Shown piece after piece: positions 19,824-27,498 of a stretch of DNA of 64,000 bases. The DNA is from Streptomyces echinatus (GTDB taxonomy: Bacteria > Actinomycetota > Actinomycetes > Streptomycetales > Streptomycetaceae). Within the stretch, counting starts at the first letter, position 1, and every line of letters starts with the position of its first letter. A program made the translations under genes and the position numbers. Under the pieces are notes generated by a model. That model ran no database searches, was not told where the DNA came from, and saw only the letters and a list, made by a program, of their open reading frames with translations. The stretch is from NCBI RefSeq assembly GCF_014203595.1, contig NZ_JACHJK010000001.1:64582-128581 (forward strand), in the 5' to 3' direction.

Positions 19824-21239
19824 ATGGCAACGGCGCCCAGCGTCTCCTACTCGATGACGATCCGGCTGGAGGTGCCCGCGAGCGGAACCGCCGTATCGCA
19901 GCTCACCACCGTCGTGGAGTCCTCCGGAGGCTCGGTCACCGGCCTCGACGTCACCGCGTCCGGCCACGAGAAGCTCCGCATCGACGTCACCATCGCGGCC
20001 TCCTCCACCGCGCACGCCGACGAGATCGTCGAGAAGCTGCGCGGCATCGAGGGCGTCACCCTGGGCAAGGTCTCCGACCGTACGTTCCTGATGCACCTCG
20101 GCGGCAAGATCGAGATGGCGTCGAAGCACCCCATCCGCAACCGTGACGACCTCTCCATGGTCTACACGCCCGGCGTGGCCCGTGTCTGCATGGCCATCGC
20201 CCAGAACCCCGAGGACGCCCGCCGCCTCACCATCAAGCGCAACTCCGTTGCGGTCGTGACGGACGGCTCCGCCGTGCTCGGCCTCGGCAACATCGGCCCC
20301 AAGGCCGCGCTGCCGGTCATGGAGGGCAAGGCGGCCCTCTTCAAGCGCTTCGCCGGCATCGACGCCTGGCCGCTCTGCCTGGACACCCAGGACACCGACG
20401 CGATCGTGGAGATCGTCAAGGCGATCGCCCCGGGCTTCGCCGGCATCAACCTGGAGGACATCTCCGCGCCGCGCTGCTTCGAGATCGAGGCCCGGCTGCG
20501 CGAGGCCCTCGACATCCCCGTCTTCCACGACGACCAGCACGGCACCGCCATCGTCGTGCTCGCCGCCCTGACCAACGCCCTGCGGGTCGCGGAGAAGGCG
20601 ATCGAGAACATCCGGGTCGTCATGTCCGGCGCCGGCGCCGCCGGTACGGCCATCCTCAAGCTGCTGATCGCGGCCGGGGTGAAGAACGCCGTCGTCGCCG
20701 ACATCCACGGTGTCGTCCACGCCGGCCGCGAGGACCTGGTGAACGCCCCGGCCGACTCGCCGCTGCGCTGGATCGCCGACAACACCAACCCCGAGGGCCT
20801 CACGGGCACCCTGAAGGAGGCCGTGCGCGGCGCCGACGTCTTCATCGGCGTCTCCGCCCCGAACGTCCTGGACGGCGACGACGTGGCCGCCATGGCCGAC
20901 GGCGCCATCGTGTTCGCGCTCGCGAACCCGGACCCCGAGGTCGACCCGGCGGTCGCCCGGCAGACGGCGGCCGTCGTGGCCACCGGCCGCTCCGACTTCC
21001 CGAACCAGATCAACAACGTGCTGGTCTTCCCGGGTGTCTTCCGCGGACTGCTGGACGCCCAGTCCCGGACGGTGAACACCGAGATGATGCTCGCCGCCGC
21101 GAAGGCCCTCGCCGACGTGGTGAGCCAGGACGAGCTGAACCCGAACTACATCATCCCGAGCGTCTTCAACGACAAGGTCGCGGGCGCCGTGGCCGGGGCG
21201 GTCCGCGAGGCCGCCAAGGCGGCCGGCGCGACGGCCTGA
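19824..21239 (+). CDS. NAD(P)-dependent malic enzyme with ACT domain
   Basis: A 471-residue enzyme that converts malate to pyruvate, CO2 and NAD(P)H, linking the TCA cycle and gluconeogenesis. Residues 8-85 form an ACT-like regulatory domain, which suggests allosteric control. The malic domain follows, with SMVYTPGVA, AVVTDGSAVLGLGNIGP and the metal-binding FHDDQHGTA. The Rossmann NAD domain has GAGAAGTA near residue 270. The ATG at 19824 is 7 bases after a weak GAGGAA. No cotranscribed partner is evident. Confidence 0.94.
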   Translation: MATAPSVSYSMTIRLEVPASGTAVSQLTTVVESSGGSVTGLDVTASGHEKLRIDVTIAASSTAHADEIVEKLRGIEGVTLGKVSDRTFLMHLGGKIEMASKHPIRNRDDLSMVYTPGVARVCMAIAQNPEDARRLTIKRNSVAVVTDGSAVLGLGNIGPKAALPVMEGKAALFKRFAGIDAWPLCLDTQDTDAIVEIVKAIAPGFAGINLEDISAPRCFEIEARLREALDIPVFHDDQHGTAIVVLAALTNALRVAEKAIENIRVVMSGAGAAGTAILKLLIAAGVKNAVVADIHGVVHAGREDLVNAPADSPLRWIADNTNPEGLTGTLKEAVRGADVFIGVSAPNVLDGDDVAAMADGAIVFALANPDPEVDPAVARQTAAVVATGRSDFPNQINNVLVFPGVFRGLLDAQSRTVNTEMMLAAAKALADVVSQDELNPNYIIPSVFNDKVAGAVAGAVREAAKAAGATA

Positions 21240-21530
21240 GCACGGCGTGGCGTACGGTGCGAGGGGCTGTGAGCATCACCACTGCGGCCCCCGCACCGGC
21301 GCGTCGCGGAACCACCGGATGCCGGGCGCCCTCTAGGGTGACGGCCGAGCGGGCGCTTTTCGTGTGACTCCCCAGGGTGTTCTCACGACTCCTACGGGTG
21401 CCGGATTGGCTTTCCCGCCGCAGGTAGGGGCAGGATGCGTCCCTGGGCGCGAGCGCATCGGCATCGCAGTGCCTCGGGCGGCCTCGCCGCCTGGCACACC
21501 CCAACGGCAAGAAAACACGGGAGTAACAAC

Positions 21531-21812
21531 ATGAACCGCAGTGAGCTGGTGGCCGCGCTGGCCGACCGCGCCGAGGTGACCCGCAAGGACGCCGACGCCG
21601 TGCTGGCCGCGTTCGCCGAGACCGTCGGCGAGATCGTCGCCAAGGGCGACGAGAAGGTCACCATCCCCGGCTTCCTGACCTTCGAGCGCACCCACCGTGC
21701 CGCTCGCACCGCGCGCAACCCGCAGACCGGCGAGCCGATCAACATCCCGGCCGGCTTCAGCGTGAAGGTCACCGCGGGCAGCAAGCTCAAGGAAGCCGCC
21801 AAGGGCAAGTAA
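21531..21812 (+). CDS. hupA: DNA-binding protein HU
   Basis: A 93-residue HU-family histone-like protein. It starts MNRSELVAALADRAEVTRKDA and keeps the beta-arm motif RTARNPQTGEPINIPA that inserts into the DNA minor groove. It lacks the long lysine/alanine tail of the second Streptomyces HU, HupS, so it is the vegetative HupA type. ATG 21531 follows GGGAG with good spacing. A hairpin after the gene serves as terminator for both it and the convergent murA. Confidence 0.95.
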   Translation: MNRSELVAALADRAEVTRKDADAVLAAFAETVGEIVAKGDEKVTIPGFLTFERTHRAARTARNPQTGEPINIPAGFSVKVTAGSKLKEAAKGK

Positions 21813-21941
21813 GCGCTCAGCTTCGAGCGCCGGCCCACTGAGGCGCCGTTCGACAGAGCGCGGTGGGTGACTGCGGGTCCGTTGCGGCTGATCGCGCAGT
21901 TCCCCGCGCCCCTTCGGGGCGCCTCAGCCGAGGACGCCGAA

Positions 21942-21980
21942 AAGGGCGGCCCCCCTTCCGCCGAAGGGGGGCCGCCCTTT
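21942..21980. terminator. Bidirectional terminator between hupA and murA
   Basis: A stem of about 14 bp (21942-21955 with 21967-21980), extended by a few inner pairs and with A-rich and T-rich flanks on opposite sides, lies between the convergent genes. Confidence 0.85.
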
Positions 21981-21995
21981 GGTGTTCCCGGACCG

Positions 21996-23336
21996 CTAGC
22001 CGAGCGCCTTGCCCGGCAGCTCGACCTTGGCGCCGAGCTCCATCAGCTTCTCCATGAAGTTCTCGTAGCCGCGGTTGATCAGGTCGATGCCGTGGACCCG
22101 GGACGTGCCCTCGGCCGCCAGGGCCGCGATCAGGTACGAGAAACCGCCGCGCAGGTCGGGGATGACCAGGTCGGCCCCCTGCAGCCTGGTGGGCCCGGAG
22201 ACGACGGCGGAGTGCAGGAAGTTGCGCTGGCCGAAGCGGCAGTCGGAGCCGCCCAGGCACTCGCGGTAGAGCTGGATGTGGGCGCCCATCTGGTTCAGCG
22301 CCGAGGTGAAGCCGAGCCGGGACTCGTACACCGTCTCGTGGATGATGGACAGGCCCGTGGCCTGCGTCAGGGCCACCACCAGCGGCTGCTGCCAGTCGGT
22401 CTGGAAGCCGGGGTGCACGTCCGTCTCCAGCGCGATGGACTTCAGCTGGCCGCCCGGGTGCCAGAAGCGGATGCCCTCGTCGTCGATCTCGAAGGCACCG
22501 CCCACCTTCCGGTAGGTGTTCAGGAACGTCATCATCGAGCGCTGCTGGGCGCCGCGGACGTAGATGTTGCCGTTGGTCGCCAGCGCCGCCGACGCCCAGG
22601 AGGCGGCCTCCAGGCGGTCCGAGAGGGCGCGGTGGGTGTAGCCGCCGAGCTTGTCCACACCGGTGATGCGGATCGTGCGGTCGGTGTCCATCGCGATGAT
22701 CGCGCCCATCTTCTGCAGTACGCAGATGAGGTCCTCGATCTCCGGCTCGACGGCCGCGTTGGACAGCTCGGTCACGCCCTCGGCCAGGACGGCCGTCAGC
22801 AGCACCTGCTCGGTCGCGCCGACGGACGGGTACGGCAGCCGGATCTTCGTGCCGCGCAGCCGCTGCGGGGCCTCCAGGTACTGGCCGTCCGCGCGCTTCT
22901 CGATGGTCGCGCCGAACTGCCGCAGCACGTCGAAGTGGAAGTCGATGGGCCGGCCGCCGATGTCACAGCCGCCGAGGCCCGGGATGAACGCGTGACCGAG
23001 ACGGTGCAGGAGGGGGCCGCAGAAGAGGATCGGGATACGGCTGGAACCCGCGTGGGCATCGATGTCGGCCACGTTGGCGCTCTCGACGCGCGTCGGGTCC
23101 ATCACCAGCTCGCCGGGCTCGTCGCCCGGACGGACCGTCACCCCGTGCAGCTGGAGCAGGCCGCGGACGACCCGCACGTCACGGATGTCCGGAACGTTGC
23201 GCAGTCGGCTCGGCTCGCTGCCCAGCAGGGCGGCGACCATGGCCTTCGGCACGAGGTTCTTCGCACCGCGGACACGGATCTCGCCCTCCAGCGGGGTTCC
23301 GCCGTGGACAAGCAGGACATCGTCGTTGACGGTCAT
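21996..23336 (-). CDS. murA: UDP-GlcNAc 1-carboxyvinyltransferase MurA
   Basis: A 446-residue cytoplasmic enzyme that transfers enolpyruvate from PEP to UDP-N-acetylglucosamine, the first committed step of peptidoglycan synthesis. It has the N-terminal KNLVPKAMVAALL substrate-binding segment with its lysine. The active-site loop GGCDIGGRP keeps the catalytic cysteine, the target of fosfomycin. ATG at 23336. Streptomyces usually carry two murA copies; this one is monocistronic and convergent with hupA. Confidence 0.94.
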   Translation of the reverse strand: MTVNDDVLLVHGGTPLEGEIRVRGAKNLVPKAMVAALLGSEPSRLRNVPDIRDVRVVRGLLQLHGVTVRPGDEPGELVMDPTRVESANVADIDAHAGSSRIPILFCGPLLHRLGHAFIPGLGGCDIGGRPIDFHFDVLRQFGATIEKRADGQYLEAPQRLRGTKIRLPYPSVGATEQVLLTAVLAEGVTELSNAAVEPEIEDLICVLQKMGAIIAMDTDRTIRITGVDKLGGYTHRALSDRLEAASWASAALATNGNIYVRGAQQRSMMTFLNTYRKVGGAFEIDDEGIRFWHPGGQLKSIALETDVHPGFQTDWQQPLVVALTQATGLSIIHETVYESRLGFTSALNQMGAHIQLYRECLGGSDCRFGQRNFLHSAVVSGPTRLQGADLVIPDLRGGFSYLIAALAAEGTSRVHGIDLINRGYENFMEKLMELGAKVELPGKALG

Positions 23337-23615
23337 GAATCTCGCGTTCCGATGAGTTGGTCAGGGGCCGGCCGATCACTGTGCGCAGGGGCCGGGAAGA
23401 CAGGGTAATCGTCTATTACCCCCCTCCCGTAAGCCCAAGGGCCGCCAAGCCACGTCATAGCTGTGTCACAACACGAACCGTTCACCGTCGGGCACATGGG
23501 GTCACCGGGCGGGAGGGCGCCCGCCCGCCCCGCTCCGATGCGCTCTGAGCTGCGTTCACTCCGGCGCCCCCGATTGGGTCCCCACACCGGGGGAAGATGC
23601 GGGATCATGTCTGGC

Positions 23616-24188
23616 ATGACCGAGGTGTCCTCGCTCACAGGGCGGCTGCTCGTGGCCACGCCCGCCCTGGCGGACCCGAACTTCGACCGTGCGGTCGTGC
23701 TCCTCCTCGACCACGACGAGGAGGGCTCCCTCGGTGTCGTCCTCAACCGTCCCACCCCGGTGGTCGTCGGCGACATCCTGGAGGACTGGGCCGATCTCGC
23801 CGGCGAGCCCGGTGTGGTCTTCCAGGGAGGCCCGGTGTCGCTGGACTCGGCGCTGGGCGTGGCGGTCATCCCGGGCGGCGCGAACGGCGACCACGCCCCC
23901 CTCGGCTGGCGGCGGGTGTACGGCGCGATCGGCCTGGTCGACCTGGAGGCACCGCCGGAACTGCTGGCCGCGGCCGTGGGCAGCCTGCGGATCTTCGCCG
24001 GTTACGCCGGCTGGGGTCCGGGCCAGCTGGAGGACGAGCTGGTGGAAGGAGCCTGGTACGTCGTCGAGTCCGAGCCGGGTGACGTCTCCTCGCCGGCCCC
24101 GGAGAGACTCTGGCGCGAGGTGCTGCGCCGTCAGCGCGGTGAGCTGGCGATGGTCGCCACGTACCCGGACGACCCTTCGCTCAACTGA
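23616..24188 (+). CDS. YqgE/AlgH family protein
   Basis: A 190-residue protein of the UPF0301 (YqgE/AlgH) family. Signature segments are LTGRLLVATPALADPNF at the N-terminus, GVVLNRPT, FQGGPV and FAGYAGWGPGQLE. The molecular role is not settled; AlgH was once proposed as a transcription regulator, but the fold suggests otherwise. The start is ATG 23616 (MTEVSS); an in-frame ATG at 23607 is also possible. It lies 29 bp before the DUF3039 gene, so the two may form an operon. Confidence 0.88.
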   Translation: MTEVSSLTGRLLVATPALADPNFDRAVVLLLDHDEEGSLGVVLNRPTPVVVGDILEDWADLAGEPGVVFQGGPVSLDSALGVAVIPGGANGDHAPLGWRRVYGAIGLVDLEAPPELLAAAVGSLRIFAGYAGWGPGQLEDELVEGAWYVVESEPGDVSSPAPERLWREVLRRQRGELAMVATYPDDPSLN

Positions 24189-24217
24189 TGCCTGTGAGCT
24201 TCAGTACCCTGGCTGTT

Positions 24218-24502
24218 ATGAGCACTCTTGAGCCCGAGCGCGGGACTGGTACGGGGACCCTCGTAGAGCCGACGCCACAGGTGTCCCACGGCGACGGTGA
24301 CCACGAGCGCTTCGCCCACTACGTCCAGAAGGACAAGATCATGGCGAGCGCCCTCGACGGCACCCCCGTCGTGGCGCTGTGCGGCAAGGTCTGGGTGCCG
24401 GGCCGCGACCCGAAGAAGTACCCCGTGTGCCCGATGTGCAAGGAGATCTACGAGTCCATGGGCAGCGGCGGGGACGACAAGGGCAAGGGCGGCGACAAGT
24501 AG
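24218..24502 (+). CDS. DUF3039 zinc-ribbon protein
   Basis: A 94-residue protein typical of actinobacteria, function unknown. The centre has HYVQKDKIMASALDGTPVVALCG, followed by CPMCKEIY; the Cys at CGK and the CPMC pair look like a zinc site. The termini are charged and disordered. ATG 24218 is preferred over the upstream in-frame ATG at 24188, which overlaps the yqgE stop. A strong hairpin lies about 25 bases after the stop. Confidence 0.85.
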   Translation: MSTLEPERGTGTGTLVEPTPQVSHGDGDHERFAHYVQKDKIMASALDGTPVVALCGKVWVPGRDPKKYPVCPMCKEIYESMGSGGDDKGKGGDK

Positions 24503-24526
24503 GTCCCGGCCCGCCCGGTGGTGGTG

Positions 24527-24565
24527 AGGTCCCCGGGGCGCGCGGCAGGCGCGTGCCGGGGACCT
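24527..24565 (+). terminator. Terminator after the DUF3039 gene
   Basis: A 10-bp stem AGGTCCCCGG (24527-24536) with its complement at 24556-24565 and a GC-rich loop, ending the yqgE-DUF3039 unit. Confidence 0.75.
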
Positions 24566-24584
24566 TCGTGTTCCCGGACCTTCA

Positions 24585-24600
24585 ACTGGTCCAGACCTCT
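24585..24600 (+). promoter_or_regulatory. DasR-type operator (dre)
   Basis: ACTGGTCCAGACCTCT matches the DasR consensus I remember, ACTGGTCTAGACCACT, at 14 of 16 positions and lies 113 bases upstream of the hexosaminidase gene. DasR is the GntR-family repressor of chitin and N-acetylglucosamine genes, released by glucosamine-6-phosphate. The target gene's function makes the site credible. Confidence 0.65.
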
Positions 24601-24670
24601 TGTGGGGGTCCGGCGCAGTCCCTAGCCTTCGAGACGTCGTGCATCCGTTGTGCATGAGGCAAAGGTCGTT

Positions 24671-24693
24671 GCACGACGCGCAACGCGTCGTGC
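24671..24693 (+). promoter_or_regulatory. Perfect inverted repeat in the leader of the hexosaminidase gene
   Basis: GCACGACGCG (24671-24680) and CGCGTCGTGC (24684-24693) form a 10-bp perfect inverted repeat with a 3-base centre, 19 bases before the GTG start. It could be a second operator or a hairpin affecting the transcript leader. Confidence 0.5.
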
Positions 24694-24712
24694 GGGGTGA
24701 AGGGCTGATGTC

Positions 24713-26350
24713 GTGGAACTGATTCCGGCGCCGCGCGCCATCGAGGGGCCGGCGCGGACCACCGTGCCGCTCGACCGTGACACCACGCTGTGGGCCGGCC
24801 CGGGGACGGAGCGCACCGAGCGCTGGCTGCGCGCCACGCTCGGCGCCGCCCTGGCCCTGCCGCTGCGTCCGGGACCGCCCGAGGCCCGCAATGCCGTGCG
24901 GCTGCTCCTGGACGACACCCTGGAGCCGGAGGCGTACCGGCTCGACGCCGTCGACGGCCGGGGCGTGGAGATCCGCGGCGGCGGGCCCGCGGGTGTGTTC
25001 TGGGGCGCCCAGACCCTGCGTCAGCTGCTGGGCCCCGACGCCTTCCGGCGCGCCCCCGTACGGCCGGACACCGGCCTCGGCGTCCCGGACCTGGTCATCG
25101 CGGACGCCCCGCGGTTCCGCTGGCGCGGCCTCCTCCTCGACGTCGCCCGGCACTTCATGCCCAAGGAGGGCGTGCTGCGCTATCTGGACCTGATGGCCGC
25201 GCACAAACTCAACGTCCTGCACCTGCACCTGACGGACGACCAGGGCTGGCGGATCGAGATCAAGCGGTACCCGAGGCTGACCGAGACCGCCTCCTGGCGC
25301 GCGCGGACCAAGATCGGCCACCGGGCCTCACCGCTGTGGGACGAGAAACCCCACGGTGGTCACTACACCCAGGACGACCTCCGGGAGATCGTCGCCTACG
25401 CCGCCGAGCGGCACATCAGCGTCGTCCCCGAGATCGACGTACCGGGCCACTCGCAGGCCGCCATCGCCGCGTACCCGGAACTCGGCAACGCCGACGTCGT
25501 CGACACCGCCGCCCTCTCCGTCTGGGACACCTGGGGCATCTCCGCCAACGTGCTGGCTCCCACCGACACCACCCTGCGGTTCTACGAGGGGGTGTTCGAG
25601 GAGGTCCTGGAGCTGTTCCCCGCCGACGCCGCCGAGTTCTCGCCGTTCGTCCACGTCGGCGGCGACGAGTGCCGCAAGGAGCAGTGGACCGAATCCGTGA
25701 CCGCCAAGACCCGGATCGCGGACCTCGGCCTCACCGACGAGGACGGGCTGCAGTCCTGGTTCATCGGGCACTTCGACACCTGGCTCGCCGCGCGCGGGCG
25801 CCGCCTGATCGGCTGGGACGAGATCCTGGAGGGCGGGCTCGCCCCGGGCGCGGCCGTCTCCTCCTGGCGCGGCTACGGAGGCGGTGCCGCCGCCGCCCGG
25901 GCCGGCCACGACGTGGTCATGTGCCCCGAGCAGTACGTGTACCTGGACCACCGTCAGGCCCCGGGCGAGGACGAGCCCGTACCGATCGGCTTCGTCCGCA
26001 CCCTGGAGGACGTCTACCGGTTCGAGCCGGTGCCGGCCGGGCTCACCGCGGAGGAGGCCCGACGGGTGCTGGGCACCCAGGCCAACGTGTGGACCGAGGT
26101 GATGGAGGACTCCGCGCGCGTGGACTACCAGACCTTCCCCCGCCTCGCGGCCTTCGCCGAGGTCGCCTGGAGCCCGCTGCCCGGCCCGGCGGACCGGGAC
26201 TTCGCCGGCTTCGAACGCCGGATGACCGCCCACTACCGGCGACTTGACGCCCTCGGCGTCGCCTACCGGCCGCCCACCGGGCCCCGCCCGTGGCAGAAGC
26301 GCCCCGGCGTGCTCGGCCGCCCGATCGAGGGGCCGCCCCCGAACCGGTAG
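24713..26350 (+). CDS. GH20 beta-N-acetylhexosaminidase
   Basis: A 545-residue glycoside hydrolase family 20 enzyme that removes terminal N-acetylglucosamine from chito-oligosaccharides or wall fragments. An N-terminal GH20b domain (residues 1-125) precedes the TIM barrel. The barrel starts at about PRFRWRGLLLDVARHFM, and the catalytic pair is in HVGGDE near residue 318. No signal peptide is visible, so it likely acts inside the cell or leaves by another route. The GTG start at 24713 is inferred from the family start. The upstream DasR-like site suggests repression by DasR. Confidence 0.92.
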   Translation: MELIPAPRAIEGPARTTVPLDRDTTLWAGPGTERTERWLRATLGAALALPLRPGPPEARNAVRLLLDDTLEPEAYRLDAVDGRGVEIRGGGPAGVFWGAQTLRQLLGPDAFRRAPVRPDTGLGVPDLVIADAPRFRWRGLLLDVARHFMPKEGVLRYLDLMAAHKLNVLHLHLTDDQGWRIEIKRYPRLTETASWRARTKIGHRASPLWDEKPHGGHYTQDDLREIVAYAAERHISVVPEIDVPGHSQAAIAAYPELGNADVVDTAALSVWDTWGISANVLAPTDTTLRFYEGVFEEVLELFPADAAEFSPFVHVGGDECRKEQWTESVTAKTRIADLGLTDEDGLQSWFIGHFDTWLAARGRRLIGWDEILEGGLAPGAAVSSWRGYGGGAAAARAGHDVVMCPEQYVYLDHRQAPGEDEPVPIGFVRTLEDVYRFEPVPAGLTAEEARRVLGTQANVWTEVMEDSARVDYQTFPRLAAFAEVAWSPLPGPADRDFAGFERRMTAHYRRLDALGVAYRPPTGPRPWQKRPGVLGRPIEGPPPNR

Positions 26351-26604
26351 CGGCACCGGGCCGCCGTCCCGAACAGGTAACGGAAAAATCCCGGCAGGAT
26401 CACCGAAGAGTGGCAATCCGCGTGTACCGGTGATGCCGTGCGAAAACGGACCATCTCCCTGGTGAGGTGGGCGAATGCCTCCTAGCGGACCCCCGCGTTC
26501 GGGCCTTGCGAAGATGTGCCAGAGTTGCGTCGTCCGCCCTGTCAGCACGTACCGTACGGCAACACAGGCGGGACCAGGTGGGGCAGCGGGAAGGGGCAGC
26601 CGGT

Positions 26605-27498
26605 TTGACCACGCACGCACCGCAGGCGGCGCAGGCCGTCACGCTGCCCACGACGCTGGACGAGGCCGTGGCGGCCCTAGCGGCCATGCCCACCGCCGTC
26701 CCCGTCGCGGGCGGCACCGACCTGATGGCCGCCGTCAACTCCGGTCAGCTCAGGCCCGCCGCGCTGGTGGGACTCGGCCGGATCAGCGAGATCCGCGGCT
26801 GGCAGTACCAGGACGGCCACGCGCTGCTCGGCGCGGGCCTCACGCACGCGCGCATGGGCCGCCCCGACTTCGCGGCCCTGATCCCGGCGCTCGCCGCCGC
26901 CGCGCGCGCCGCGGGCCCGCCGCACATCCGCAACGCGGGCACCCTCGGCGGCAACATCGCCACGGCCGCCCCCACCGGGGACGCGCTGCCGGTGCTCGCC
27001 GCCCTGGAGGCGACACTGATCATCGCGGGCCCGGGCGGAGCCCGCCGGGAGATCCCGGTGTCGCACCTGCTAGCCGGCGTGGAGATGCTGCGCGGCGGCG
27101 AACTCATCGGCTACGTGCGCGTACCGCTGCTGCACGCCCCGCAGGTCTTCCTGAAGGCGACCGGCCGCACCGGACCGGGCCGCGCGCTGGCCTCCGTGGC
27201 CCTCGTCCTCGACCCCGCCCGGCGCGGCGTGCGCTGTGCCGTCGGGGCCATAGCGCCGATGCCGCTCAGGCCCCTGGAGGCCGAGCAGTGGGTCGCGGGG
27301 CTGATCGACTGGGACAACGACCGCGCCCTCGTCCCGGAGGCCCTGCACGCCTTCGGCGAGTACGTCGCCGCGGCCTGCATCCCCGACCCGGCCCCCGAGC
27401 CCGACGGCTCGGTGAGCCCGCTTCCGCCCGCCGTACTGCACCTGCGGCGCACTGTCGCCGCGCTGGCCCGACGAGCACTGGGGAGGGCGCTGTCGTGA
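26605..27498 (+). CDS. Xanthine dehydrogenase FAD-binding subunit
   Basis: A 297-residue FAD subunit of the molybdenum hydroxylase family, passing electrons from the iron-sulfur clusters to NAD. The FAD-binding PCMH motifs are VAGGTDLM (about residue 33) and TLGGNIATAAPTGD (about residue 113). The chosen start is TTG 26605, eight bases after AAGGGG; GTG 26578 is an alternative. The stop overlaps the next gene (GTGA), so the subunits are translationally coupled. It is the first gene of a three-gene operon. Confidence 0.9.
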   Translation: MTTHAPQAAQAVTLPTTLDEAVAALAAMPTAVPVAGGTDLMAAVNSGQLRPAALVGLGRISEIRGWQYQDGHALLGAGLTHARMGRPDFAALIPALAAAARAAGPPHIRNAGTLGGNIATAAPTGDALPVLAALEATLIIAGPGGARREIPVSHLLAGVEMLRGGELIGYVRVPLLHAPQVFLKATGRTGPGRALASVALVLDPARRGVRCAVGAIAPMPLRPLEAEQWVAGLIDWDNDRALVPEALHAFGEYVAAACIPDPAPEPDGSVSPLPPAVLHLRRTVAALARRALGRALS

